Part shown: in pieces, positions 8,629-16,592 of the stretch
Numbering within the stretch: position 1 is the stretch's first letter
How the letters are laid out: every line of letters begins with the position of its first letter
Assembly: GCF_017742835.1 (NCBI RefSeq)
Contig: NZ_CP072392.1
Span: forward strand, 3,495,695 to 3,559,694
Source of the DNA: Aquabacter sp. L1I39
GTDB taxonomy: Bacteria > Pseudomonadota > Alphaproteobacteria > Rhizobiales > Xanthobacteraceae
Reading direction: 5' to 3'
DNA: 64,000 nucleotides
Made by a program: the position numbers and the translations under genes
Notes under the pieces: generated by a model
What the model was told of the DNA's origin: nothing
Seen by the model: the letters and a program-made list of their open reading frames with translations, nothing else
The model's database searches: none

Positions 8629-9294
8629 ATGAAGTATGAAAACCTGTCATTTATCGATTTCGGGGCCGGCACGGGCAAGTCCTTCGGCTTTGCCTCCACC
8701 TATGCGCCGGGCAATGGCCTCGCCATCGACATCCAGGAAGCGGCCGTCGCCGCCTGCCGGGAGAAGGACATTCCGGCCGAGGTGGGCGACATCCTCACGT
8801 TCGAGGGCCGCAGCGTCAGCCAGGCGACCTTCGCCATCAACGTGCTCCAGGAGCTCCCGGGCCGCGCGGCGTTCCGTCAGGCGATGATCAACCTGCTGCG
8901 GGCGGCGAGCTCCTACAGCGTGATCCAGCACAACTATTTCGACGCGGACGGCGAACTGGGTCGTAACGGCCTGTTCCTGAAGGGGAATTACGACAAGAAG
9001 TACCTCTTCAAGCCCACTGTCGGTGACTATGTCGAGTTCCTCAACACCCACAAGGCTGCGCTGAACATCTCGGGCATGGCCATCTTTGCCGCCGGTTCGG
9101 TGGCTCCGGAGGCCTATGCGCTCGGCAGCGGGCTGAATGGCGCCGAGGGTGCCAAGCCGCAGCCGCGCACCCTGCGTGTTGTCTTCGGCCGCAAGAACGT
9201 CAACCGCTTCCGTCCCGCCGTGGTGCGCATGCAGTACGGCAACCGCATCTTCATGTGGGAAGACATGGCGCAGGACGCGGACGGCGAAGCCTGA
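8629..9294 (+). CDS. Class I SAM-dependent methyltransferase-like protein
   Basis: The product has 221 residues. The ATG at 8629 has a good ribosome site (GGAAGGGG) 9 bases upstream, although a TTG at 8620 is also in frame. The N-terminus shows FIDFGAGTGKSFGFAS, matching the SAM-binding glycine motif I, and GLAIDIQE is motif II with its acidic residue. The distal half (residues 110-221) has no recognised domain. It lies in line with the two glycosyltransferases and could methylate a polysaccharide or a sugar nucleotide. That role is inferred only from context. Confidence 0.7.
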   Translation: MKYENLSFIDFGAGTGKSFGFASTYAPGNGLAIDIQEAAVAACREKDIPAEVGDILTFEGRSVSQATFAINVLQELPGRAAFRQAMINLLRAASSYSVIQHNYFDADGELGRNGLFLKGNYDKKYLFKPTVGDYVEFLNTHKAALNISGMAIFAAGSVAPEAYALGSGLNGAEGAKPQPRTLRVVFGRKNVNRFRPAVVRMQYGNRIFMWEDMAQDADGEA

Positions 9295-9311
9295 TCCGCT
9301 TCCGTCCCCTT

Positions 9312-9339
9312 GGCCGCTCGTGCACCTGCACGGGCGGCC
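9312..9339 (+). terminator. Hairpin after the methyltransferase gene
   Basis: A 13-bp stem (GGCCGCTCGTGCA with TGCACGGGCGGCC, one wobble) starts 17 bases past the stop codon. A TTTT tract follows only about 11 bases later, so it is a weak or partial terminator. Confidence 0.4.
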
Positions 9340-9479
9340 GGGCGCGGGCTTTTATCGTCGACTGAGTTGTGTGAGTGTGTCGGACCCGCGTCGGCTTCGT
9401 CGGCGATGGGGAGACGCCGACGGCGCCGGGCTGGCGCGTGGCGCACTGGAGCGACCCGCCGTCCGGGCGAAGGGGAGAC

Positions 9480-12092
9480 ATGCGAGGGCCGATCGAGATC
9501 GTCTTCTCCGACACGCAGCGCGTGCCAGAGACCCCGAATGAGCGTCCCCGCTCCACGCCCGCCCTCCGTTCGCCTGCATCGGCCCCGCCGCCGCCCGCGC
9601 CAGTTGCGCCCGGGCCGGCATTTTCGCCCGCATCGGGCTCTGCGCGTCAGACGCGGACCATTTCTTTTTCCCGCACGTCCGAGCCGTCTCCGGCTCATCG
9701 TGCGCCTGCCCAAATGGCGCCTTCCCAGTTGTCACCCGCCCAAGTGTCACCCGCCCAAGTGTCACCCGCCCAAGTGTCGCCTGCTCAAGTGGCGTTGCCG
9801 CCGCAGGTGAAGGAGCCGGAGCCGTTTGGCGCGCCGTTCGATGCCGCGACGCAGCTGACCTCGCCTGAAAGCATTGCGCCGGAGCGCGCGCAGTCGCAGG
9901 TCGTCCCCTCCTTCCAGGGGCGGCGCGTCTTTCGGGCGGGTTCTGTCCCCGCCCGCGATCTCGACCTCGGGCGCGACGTGGGCACCGCTCCGTCGAGCGT
10001 CGCTGACGACCTTGCCTCTGAGAACCTCACCCAGGTGATGGACGAGGCGACCGAAAGTTCGCCCGTTCCCGTTCCGCCCCGCGAACTCAATGGCTGGCTG
10101 GAAGGCTTTTCAGGGGGCGAGTGCCGGGGCTGGGTGCTCGACACCCAGGATCCCCAGTCCCGCGTCGACGTCGAGGCGGTGTGGGGTGGCGAAGTGGTGG
10201 CGACCGCCACCGCCGATGAATATCGCACAAGTCTTGTCAGCGCCCGGATCGGGGATGGGTCCCACGGGTTCGTCCTGACCATCCCGCCCAATTTGCCTGA
10301 GCCAGCAGCGCCGGGGCAGGTGCTGGTCATCCGCACCGCCCCCGATCACGTGACCATCGGGACCGTGCGCCTGCCCCGCAGAGAGAGCCTTGATGCCCTT
10401 GTGGAGCAGGCCCGGGCCTGCGAACGGGAGGGTGACCTCGCCGGCGCCTTGGCCTGCATCGAGGACGTGCTGTCGATCGATCCCAGCCTGGTCAAGGCGC
10501 TCTGGATCGGCGCCCGTGTGGCGTACAATCTGAAGGATCAGGAAAAGGCGCGCATTCTGGCTGAGCGTGCGGCCTATCTTGATCCGAGCAACCCGCGCCC
10601 TGCCGTGATCCTGGCCCGCATTGCCGACAATGAGGGGCGAGCGGAAGATGCGCTGCGCCTATGGCAGACCATACCGGAGGGCGACACCGCCTATCGCGAA
10701 AGCCTGATCAAGTCGTCGCGGCATCTGCTTGCCTTCGGCCGGCATCTGGATGCGCTTCAGCCGGCGCTCAAGGCGCTGCGCCTCGATCCGGACGAGAAGA
10801 CGGTGCTGAAGGTGGCGGCCGAGTGCTACACGGCGCTTGGGGCGGTGACCCTTGCCTTGCCCATGTGGCGCCGCTTCCTGGAACAGGCGCCTGGGGACAA
10901 GACCGGCAACGCCCGCGTGAAGACGCTGGAAGGATCCGCCGCAGCCGGTGGGCCGGCGCAGGACGATCCCGATTTCCTGGCCAATTCCTCGCTGCGCACC
11001 TGGACGGGCGGGAGCCGGGGTGAGATCCGTGAGCGCGTCGAGCTTACGGCCGGGGTCTTCGCCGGTCCGCTCGCACCGGGCGAGGCGGTGGCCTACCAAG
11101 TGCGCGCCCCGCAGGAGGTGCGCTTTGATCGGCTACCCCATTACGGGCTGCGACTGGAAACCGAAGGAGCGGGGAGCGAGCTGGCATTCCGCATGGATCC
11201 ACAGGCGGCAGAGCGCGTGGGGCGTGGGTGGCGGGTGTCCTTCGAAGCCCGCAGCACCGTGGTCACAGCCCCCCACATGCCCCTTCAATGGAGCTTCGTG
11301 AGCGATCTCGACGACGCCAATGCCTATCGGCGCATCGTCTGGTCCGGCCATTCGACGCCCCGTGCCCGCCTCCTGCCGTTCGACCTGATTCTCTCTCCTG
11401 AAGAAGGCGAGATGGCCGCCCAAGGCGCTCTTTACCTCGTCCTGACCGTGGAGGGGGCTGGTGGCGTGATGGTTCATGCGCCGCGCAAGGTTCAGAGCCT
11501 GTTCGTTCCGTCCGACGCGCCCGCAGGGGGCGAGGACCTGGTGGCCTTGCGCAATCTCGGCCTGCTTGGAGCGCGCGCTGCGGCAAACCGGCCCACGGGG
11601 TCGGTGCAGGAAGTTCCCCCGATTCGTCTGGGCTATCCCTTTTTCGACATCGTGCTGTGGGCCCCGCAGCCCGCTTCATTGAGCGAAGGAGTTGCGGCTG
11701 CGGTTCTGCGGACGGTTGCGCCTTTCGCCGCCTTCCAAGTGGGCCTTGCCAGGGAGGCGAACGGGGAGGGAGGCGATGGTGTTCTCCCACGGTTCGCGCG
11801 GGATTCCCGCGTCCAGTGGGAGGCCGTGTGGGACCCGCACGGCTCGTCAGCGGAGTGGATCGCGTTTGTTCGGTGCGACGCTGAGGTTTCGGGCGAGAAT
11901 TGGCTGACGGAACTCTACGATTTTGCAGCAACCACGCATTCCAGCGTCGTTGTCTACCGCTCGGGAGCCACAGACTGCATTCTTGTGTTGAAGGACGATC
12001 TGTTGCGGTGGTGGGGGGAGCGGGAAAATTCTGTTCCCGGCGAAGCTGCATCCAGCCGGATCAGTGCATTTGCTAAGAAAATGTGCCTCTAG
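9480..12092 (+). CDS. Large TPR protein with proline-rich repetitive N-terminus
   Basis: The product has 870 residues. The ATG at 9480 is preferred because AGGGGAGAC directly precedes it. Residues ~20-150 are Pro/Ala/Ser-rich and disordered-looking, with a tandem pentapeptide SPAQV. Residues ~200-300 form a beta-rich domain (LEGFSGGECRGWVLDTQ) resembling segments found in polysaccharide-synthesis proteins. Residues ~305-480 are tetratricopeptide-like helices (GDLAGALACIEDVLSIDP, then DQEKARILAERAAYLDPSN). The final ~350 residues are unrecognised. No signal peptide or membrane helix is evident. It sits in the glycosyltransferase cluster and may act as an assembly or regulatory scaffold, an inference from location only. 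Confidence 0.75.
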   Translation: MRGPIEIVFSDTQRVPETPNERPRSTPALRSPASAPPPPAPVAPGPAFSPASGSARQTRTISFSRTSEPSPAHRAPAQMAPSQLSPAQVSPAQVSPAQVSPAQVALPPQVKEPEPFGAPFDAATQLTSPESIAPERAQSQVVPSFQGRRVFRAGSVPARDLDLGRDVGTAPSSVADDLASENLTQVMDEATESSPVPVPPRELNGWLEGFSGGECRGWVLDTQDPQSRVDVEAVWGGEVVATATADEYRTSLVSARIGDGSHGFVLTIPPNLPEPAAPGQVLVIRTAPDHVTIGTVRLPRRESLDALVEQARACEREGDLAGALACIEDVLSIDPSLVKALWIGARVAYNLKDQEKARILAERAAYLDPSNPRPAVILARIADNEGRAEDALRLWQTIPEGDTAYRESLIKSSRHLLAFGRHLDALQPALKALRLDPDEKTVLKVAAECYTALGAVTLALPMWRRFLEQAPGDKTGNARVKTLEGSAAAGGPAQDDPDFLANSSLRTWTGGSRGEIRERVELTAGVFAGPLAPGEAVAYQVRAPQEVRFDRLPHYGLRLETEGAGSELAFRMDPQAAERVGRGWRVSFEARSTVVTAPHMPLQWSFVSDLDDANAYRRIVWSGHSTPRARLLPFDLILSPEEGEMAAQGALYLVLTVEGAGGVMVHAPRKVQSLFVPSDAPAGGEDLVALRNLGLLGARAAANRPTGSVQEVPPIRLGYPFFDIVLWAPQPASLSEGVAAAVLRTVAPFAAFQVGLAREANGEGGDGVLPRFARDSRVQWEAVWDPHGSSAEWIAFVRCDAEVSGENWLTELYDFAATTHSSVVVYRSGATDCILVLKDDLLRWWGERENSVPGEAASSRISAFAKKMCL
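9731..9790 (+). repeat. 15-bp coding tandem repeat (SPAQV, four units)
   Basis: Unit GTCACCCGCCCAAGT occurs three times exactly (9731-9775), followed by a fourth diverged unit to 9790. The length of 15 keeps the reading frame, so copy-number change would only lengthen or shorten the disordered linker. Confidence 0.9.
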
Positions 12093-12275
12093 GACAACTT
12101 GCTTGAAGGGTGAGAAGACTTGGAGCCTGCGGCCTCCTGTCATGTAGGTGTAGGAAAGTTACCGTTGTACCTCTGGATAATGCTGTGCGAGATCACGTAA
12201 ATGTGGTCATTTCCAAGATCGCGATGTTCAGTTAGCATCGGACGTTGAAAGCCGTCCGGGCAGGGAGATCGCATC

Positions 12276-13091
12276 GTGACGCCCAGGGTGACAGTGTTTG
12301 GAAGTTGCCGTGTTTATACACCCTGTGACCTTCTGCAGAAGAAGGGCTTGGTGAAGCTGAACCAGAAGAACATCTTCGGGTACACGCACTATGCCAAGGA
12401 GATCTACCAGCAGTTTTTGTTCGTGTCCGGGGCGCGGCCGGTTCCCGAGCGGCTTAGGCCGTTCTTGAATGTCCCGTCGAATTGGGTGGCGCCGCCTGAA
12501 GCGGAACTTTCACATTTCCATGCTCTATTTAGCGACACGGATGTCTTCGTGGTCGAGGTGTCCTCCATACGCGAAGTGGTGTTCAAATCGATCCTGCTGC
12601 AAATCAATCGCGTTCAGGAACTGCTTGCCTCTGACCCGGCGGTGCTTGCCAATTGGTGGAAACCGATGTTGCGCACTGGCGTGAATGACGTTTCCGCCTA
12701 TCCCCTCGATAAGGTGACGCCTGTCGATGCCGAAGTGGTGAACTCCCTTGTGATTCGCGAGCAGACCACTGACCAGCTTGAGTCCGATATCCGCCGGATC
12801 ATGACCTTCCTGGACAAGCCCATCGTCTTCGTGTCTCACTTCGACACGGATTATGATCGGACCTCCATTCCTCAGCGGCGCATGATTATCGACACTCTGG
12901 GACGGGTGTGCCGCCGGCGGGGAGTCCATGTGTTCGATCCCACCAGCGAAGTGCTTGATGCCGGCCTAGACGTGGCGATCACCGACCTGGGCCATTACAA
13001 GCCCTCGTTCGAGCCGCGTATTGCAGAGTGCATGGAGCAGTGCATCCAGAAAGTACTTATGCCGAAGGAGCCCGTTGCCATGCGGGCCTGA
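12276..13091 (+). CDS. GSCR-motif protein, SGNH/GSCFA-like, unknown function
   Basis: The protein has 271 residues with a GTG start preceded by CAGGGAGA at 12261. The N-terminus VTVFGSCRVYTP carries a Gly-Ser-Cys-Arg motif on the first beta strand, as in GSCFA and WcbI-like SGNH proteins of capsule clusters. Near the C-terminus, TDLGHYKP could supply the Asp-x-x-His of an SGNH hydrolase, and VFVSHFDTDYD lies between. It would then be an esterase or acyltransferase acting on the polysaccharide. Cluster membership supports this but does not prove it. A strong terminator follows. Confidence 0.65.
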   Translation: MTPRVTVFGSCRVYTPCDLLQKKGLVKLNQKNIFGYTHYAKEIYQQFLFVSGARPVPERLRPFLNVPSNWVAPPEAELSHFHALFSDTDVFVVEVSSIREVVFKSILLQINRVQELLASDPAVLANWWKPMLRTGVNDVSAYPLDKVTPVDAEVVNSLVIREQTTDQLESDIRRIMTFLDKPIVFVSHFDTDYDRTSIPQRRMIIDTLGRVCRRRGVHVFDPTSEVLDAGLDVAITDLGHYKPSFEPRIAECMEQCIQKVLMPKEPVAMRA

Positions 13092-13141
13092 TGGTGAAGG
13101 CAGCGTTCCTGTTGCCTCGCCGCACGCGGGCGGGAGCCTTG

Positions 13142-13167
13142 AAGGGTGCCTATTCGGCACCCTTTTT
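13142..13167 (+). terminator. Rho-independent terminator of the polysaccharide cluster
   Basis: A perfect 9-bp stem AAGGGTGCC / GGCACCCTT with a 5-base loop is followed directly by TTT. It ends the transcript running from about 5619. Confidence 0.85.
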
Positions 13168-13367
13168 CGTGCTCCCTTCCCGCCTTTCGCTGACGGTCGA
13201 ACATCCCGCTAAATCGGCTATTGCATAGGCAATGACAACGTGTGCCAAAGCCTGCGGGCTGGGGGAGGGCACCCAGCCGTCGCGACACGTGGCTTACCCT
13301 GCGCTAGGGTTTCACGGGGGAATCGGGGATGGCGCGGTCGTCGACATGAGGCGGCAGGGGAGGTGAG

Positions 13368-13673
13368 ATGGAGCGGGGGGGCGAGGACATCGGGCGCACG
13401 TGGAGCGGCAAGGCGCCGGTGGCGGCGCTCCTGCTGCTGGGGCCGCTCCTTTCCGGCTGCGATCGGCCACTGAGCCCGTCTTTCCCGCTGTTTGGCGCCT
13501 ACTTTCCCGCCTGGCTGGCCTGTACGGCGTTCGGGATCGTGGGGGCGTTGGTGGTGCGGGTGGTGTTCATCCGCATTGGGGTGGACGATGCACTGCCCTG
13601 GCGGCTTCTGGTCTATACCTGCCTCGGCGCCGGCATCGCCTTTGCGCTGGCGCTTTTGGTCTATGGGCGCTGA
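13368..13673 (+). CDS. ytcA: YtcA-like lipoprotein/membrane protein of efflux operon
   Basis: The protein has 101 residues. A lipobox LLSGC lies near residue 30, then PLSPSFPLFGAYFPAWLACTA and two hydrophobic segments. This matches the small YtcA family, whose E. coli member lies directly upstream of mdtN. Here too the next gene, 4 bp downstream, is an MdtN-type adaptor. Its function in the pump is unknown. An unusually long charged N-terminus precedes the lipobox, so the true start may be further in. Confidence 0.75.
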   Translation: MERGGEDIGRTWSGKAPVAALLLLGPLLSGCDRPLSPSFPLFGAYFPAWLACTAFGIVGALVVRVVFIRIGVDDALPWRLLVYTCLGAGIAFALALLVYGR

Positions 13674-13676
13674 GCC

Positions 13677-14726
13677 ATGGCGCGCTCCGCCTATTCGTCC
13701 CGCAAGAGCCTGGTTGGAACCACGGTCGCGGCGCTCATCATCGCCGTTGGCGTGGGGCTCGGCTGGCTCTACTTCCACAAAGCGGATCTCAATCCGCTCT
13801 CCGAAGACGCAGTCCTCACTGCCAATGTGGTGCATGTGGCGGCCTCGGTGCCCGGCCGCATCGTCACCATCGCGGTCGCCGAGAATGGATCGGTGCGCAA
13901 GGGTGAGCTTGTCTTTGCGGTGGATGACACGCCCTATCGCCTCGGGGCACAGCAGGCGGCCGCCGACCTTGCCATTGCCGAGGCGGCGCTCGAGACGCAG
14001 CGCCGCACCATCGCCGCTGAGAAGTCCAACGCGCAGATCGCCGGCGAGCAGGTGACGCGCGCCCGCACCAATCTGGCTTTGGCCGAGCAGACCTTGACGC
14101 GTCTCTCCGCTTTGCTGCCCAAGGGCTATGTGACCGCCCAGCAGGTGGATGATGCCCGCACCGCCCGCGACGATGCCCGCGTCAGCCTCACCCAGGCGCT
14201 GAAGCAAGCGGAAGCCGCGGACGTGCTGGTGAGCACGCTGGATGGCGCCAAGGCGTTGGTGGATGCGCGACGGGCGGCGCTGGCCATTGCCGAGCGCAAT
14301 CTTGAGAACACGCAGGTGCGCGCGCCCCATGATGGCCGCGTGGTGGGCCTCACGGTCGCCACCGGCGAGGTGGTGGCGCCGGGCCAGTCTCTGTTCACCC
14401 TGGTGGTGACAGAAGCCTGGTACGCCTCCGCCTCTTTCCTTGAGACCGAGCTGGACCGCATCGCGGTGGGCGATTGCGCCCGCATCTATGTGCTGGCCAA
14501 CCGCTCGGTGCCCATTGAAGGGCGGGTGGAGGGCATCGGCTGGGGTGTGACGTCGGAGGACCTGCTCAACATTCCCCGGGCGCTGCCCTATCTGCCCAAA
14601 TCGCTGAACTGGGTGCGCATTTCCCAGCGCTTCCCGGTGCGCATCCGCCTCATCGACCCGCCGGCCGATCTGATGCGCGTGGGGGCTTCCGCGGTGGCGG
14701 TGGTGCGCCATGGCGACCGCTGCTGA
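13677..14726 (+). CDS. mdtN: HlyD-family periplasmic adaptor (MdtN-like)
   Basis: The product has 349 residues. One N-terminal membrane helix (residues ~12-30) leads into the biotinyl/lipoyl half-motif VAASVPGRIVTIAVAENGSV. A long Ala-rich coiled coil follows (residues ~90-200), then the second half-motif NTQVRAPHDGRVVGLTVATG and a beta-barrel domain. It should bridge the inner-membrane FusC-type transporter encoded next (17-bp overlap) and the outer-membrane channel. Substrates cannot be read from the sequence. The E. coli relative is linked to export of puromycin, acriflavine and similar compounds. Confidence 0.88.
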   Translation: MARSAYSSRKSLVGTTVAALIIAVGVGLGWLYFHKADLNPLSEDAVLTANVVHVAASVPGRIVTIAVAENGSVRKGELVFAVDDTPYRLGAQQAAADLAIAEAALETQRRTIAAEKSNAQIAGEQVTRARTNLALAEQTLTRLSALLPKGYVTAQQVDDARTARDDARVSLTQALKQAEAADVLVSTLDGAKALVDARRAALAIAERNLENTQVRAPHDGRVVGLTVATGEVVAPGQSLFTLVVTEAWYASASFLETELDRIAVGDCARIYVLANRSVPIEGRVEGIGWGVTSEDLLNIPRALPYLPKSLNWVRISQRFPVRIRLIDPPADLMRVGASAVAVVRHGDRC

Positions 14727-16587
14727 GCCGGCCAGCCGGGGCCTTTTCCGGCAGATCATCGCGGATCTGGCGCCCTTTCCGGGAAGGGCGGGGCTGACCT
14801 GGCGCACGGCGCTGCTGTGCGCCATCGTTTCGGCGGTGGCCATGGCCTATGAGATCCCGGAAGCGGCCATCTCCTGCTATCTCGTCATCTTCATCATGAA
14901 GCCCGATGGCAGCGAGAGCATGCTCACCGCCGTCGGGCTCATCGTGCTGGTGACGCTGGTGGTGGCCTTCGTGGTGATGCTCGCCCGCTGGACGGCCGAT
15001 GCGCCCATGTTGCGCTTGGCCGCCATGGCCTTCACCTCTTTCTGCCTTCTGTTCCTGGGGGCCGCCAGCAAGTTGGGGGAGGTGGGTGGCGTGATCGCAC
15101 TGGTCATCGCCTTCGCCCTGACGCTGGTGGATCAGGTGCCGGTGGGCGACGTGATCACGGTCGGCCTGCGCTATGCCTGGGACATGGCGGTGATGCCCAT
15201 GGCGCTCATGGTGGCGTTCACCCTGGTGCTGGGGCGCTTTCCCGTGACCCTGTTGCGGGAGATGCTGCGGCACCGCCTCGCGGTGGTGGCAGACGTGCTG
15301 GAGAGCGGGGACGCGGAAGCGGCGGCCGAACTCCGGGACCTGCTGCGCGAGGGCAATGGCAAGGCGGAGCAGCGCGCGGGGCGGGTGCGCCTGTTGCATC
15401 TGGTCTCCTCCGATGCGGCGCGTCAGATCGCCCGCGACGTGGACGCCTCCTACCTCCTCCTGCTGGCTGCCGCCGGGGCCAAGGCATTGCCGGGGGACAC
15501 GCGCGTCGCCCTTGCCGCCCAGGTGCGCGCGGCGCTTGTTGCGCTCGATGCGAGCGAGGCCATGCCGGTGCCACCGCCCACTTCACCGGAAGCAGGGCCG
15601 GCGGAGCGGGACACGCGCCTGGCGCTCGCAATCATGGCCGGGGCGGAGCCGCCCCTTCCACAGGCGGCGGGGCCGAAGGAGGGCTTCCTCGCCGCCGATG
15701 CCTGGACCAATCCCGACTATCAACGCTTCGCCCTGAAGACGACGCTGGCGGCCATGGTCTGCTACATCGTCTATGCGGGCATGGACTGGCAGGGCATCCA
15801 CACGGCCATGATCACCTGCTACGTGGCGGCGCTCGGCACCACCGGCGAGACCGTGCACAAGCTGGCCCTGCGCATCGGCGGGTGCCTCGTGGGCGCGGCG
15901 CTGGGTGTGTCGGCCATCCTGTTCGTGGTGCCCCATCTTCAGGGCATTGGCGGGCTCATGGCGCTCGTTTTCGCGGGCACGCTGGTGGGAGCGTGGGTGT
16001 CCTCCGGCAATGAGCGCATCGCCTATGCGGGGGTGCAGATCGCGCTGGCCTTCCTCCTGACCATCCTGCAGGGCTTTGGGCCGAGCCTCGATCTCGGCAC
16101 GGCGCGAGATCGCATCATCGGCATCCTGCTGGGCAATCTGGTCATCTATCTCATCTTCACCCGCATCTGGCCGGCACCCATCGAGCCCATGGTGCGCGCG
16201 CGCCTCTCCGAGGCGATGGCGGGGCTGGCACGGATCGCGCAGGTGCCCGCGGCGCTGCGGGCGGGGGCGGTGGCGCAGACGGCCCTTGTGAACGCGCGCC
16301 TGACGCAGGCGGACGAGGCCCTCGCGCTCCTGCCTTTCGAGCCGCCGGCCTTGCGTCCGCCGCCGGAGGGCGAGGCGCGGCTGCGGGAGGTGTCGCACGA
16401 TCTTGGGGCGCTCAATCGCGACCTGCTGCTGACCGATGCGGACGTCTCCCCCATTGCCGGGGAGCTTGCGGCCCTCGCGGATGCGGTGCGCGCGCCGGCC
16501 TCCGTACCCGCGCTGCCGGAACATGCCGCCATTCCTGAAACCATCCGCGCGCGGCTCGACCGCCTGCGGGCCGCTGTCACGGGGTGA
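14710..16587 (+). CDS. mdtO: FusC-family inner-membrane transporter (MdtO-like)
   Basis: The 625-residue protein has two blocks of transmembrane helices (about residues 30-170 and 345-480) separated by soluble segments. This is the duplicated architecture of FusC/aromatic acid exporters. The second block begins with FALKTTLAAMVCYIVYAGMDWQGIHTAMI, a typical FUSC repeat. A cytosolic C-terminal helical region of ~140 residues follows. It is coupled to mdtN by a 17-bp overlap. The downstream outer-membrane gene follows with a gap of about 5 bp (4-bp overlap if the GTG at 16584 is used). Confidence 0.87.
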   Translation: MATAAEPASRGLFRQIIADLAPFPGRAGLTWRTALLCAIVSAVAMAYEIPEAAISCYLVIFIMKPDGSESMLTAVGLIVLVTLVVAFVVMLARWTADAPMLRLAAMAFTSFCLLFLGAASKLGEVGGVIALVIAFALTLVDQVPVGDVITVGLRYAWDMAVMPMALMVAFTLVLGRFPVTLLREMLRHRLAVVADVLESGDAEAAAELRDLLREGNGKAEQRAGRVRLLHLVSSDAARQIARDVDASYLLLLAAAGAKALPGDTRVALAAQVRAALVALDASEAMPVPPPTSPEAGPAERDTRLALAIMAGAEPPLPQAAGPKEGFLAADAWTNPDYQRFALKTTLAAMVCYIVYAGMDWQGIHTAMITCYVAALGTTGETVHKLALRIGGCLVGAALGVSAILFVVPHLQGIGGLMALVFAGTLVGAWVSSGNERIAYAGVQIALAFLLTILQGFGPSLDLGTARDRIIGILLGNLVIYLIFTRIWPAPIEPMVRARLSEAMAGLARIAQVPAALRAGAVAQTALVNARLTQADEALALLPFEPPALRPPPEGEARLREVSHDLGALNRDLLLTDADVSPIAGELAALADAVRAPASVPALPEHAAIPETIRARLDRLRAAVTG

Positions 16588-16592
16588 GTGTC

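Noticed and set aside
13218..14843. Long minus-strand frame opposite the ytcA-mdtN genes
   Set aside because: Composition is typical of antisense frames in high-GC DNA, and the plus strand encodes an HlyD adaptor with all motifs.
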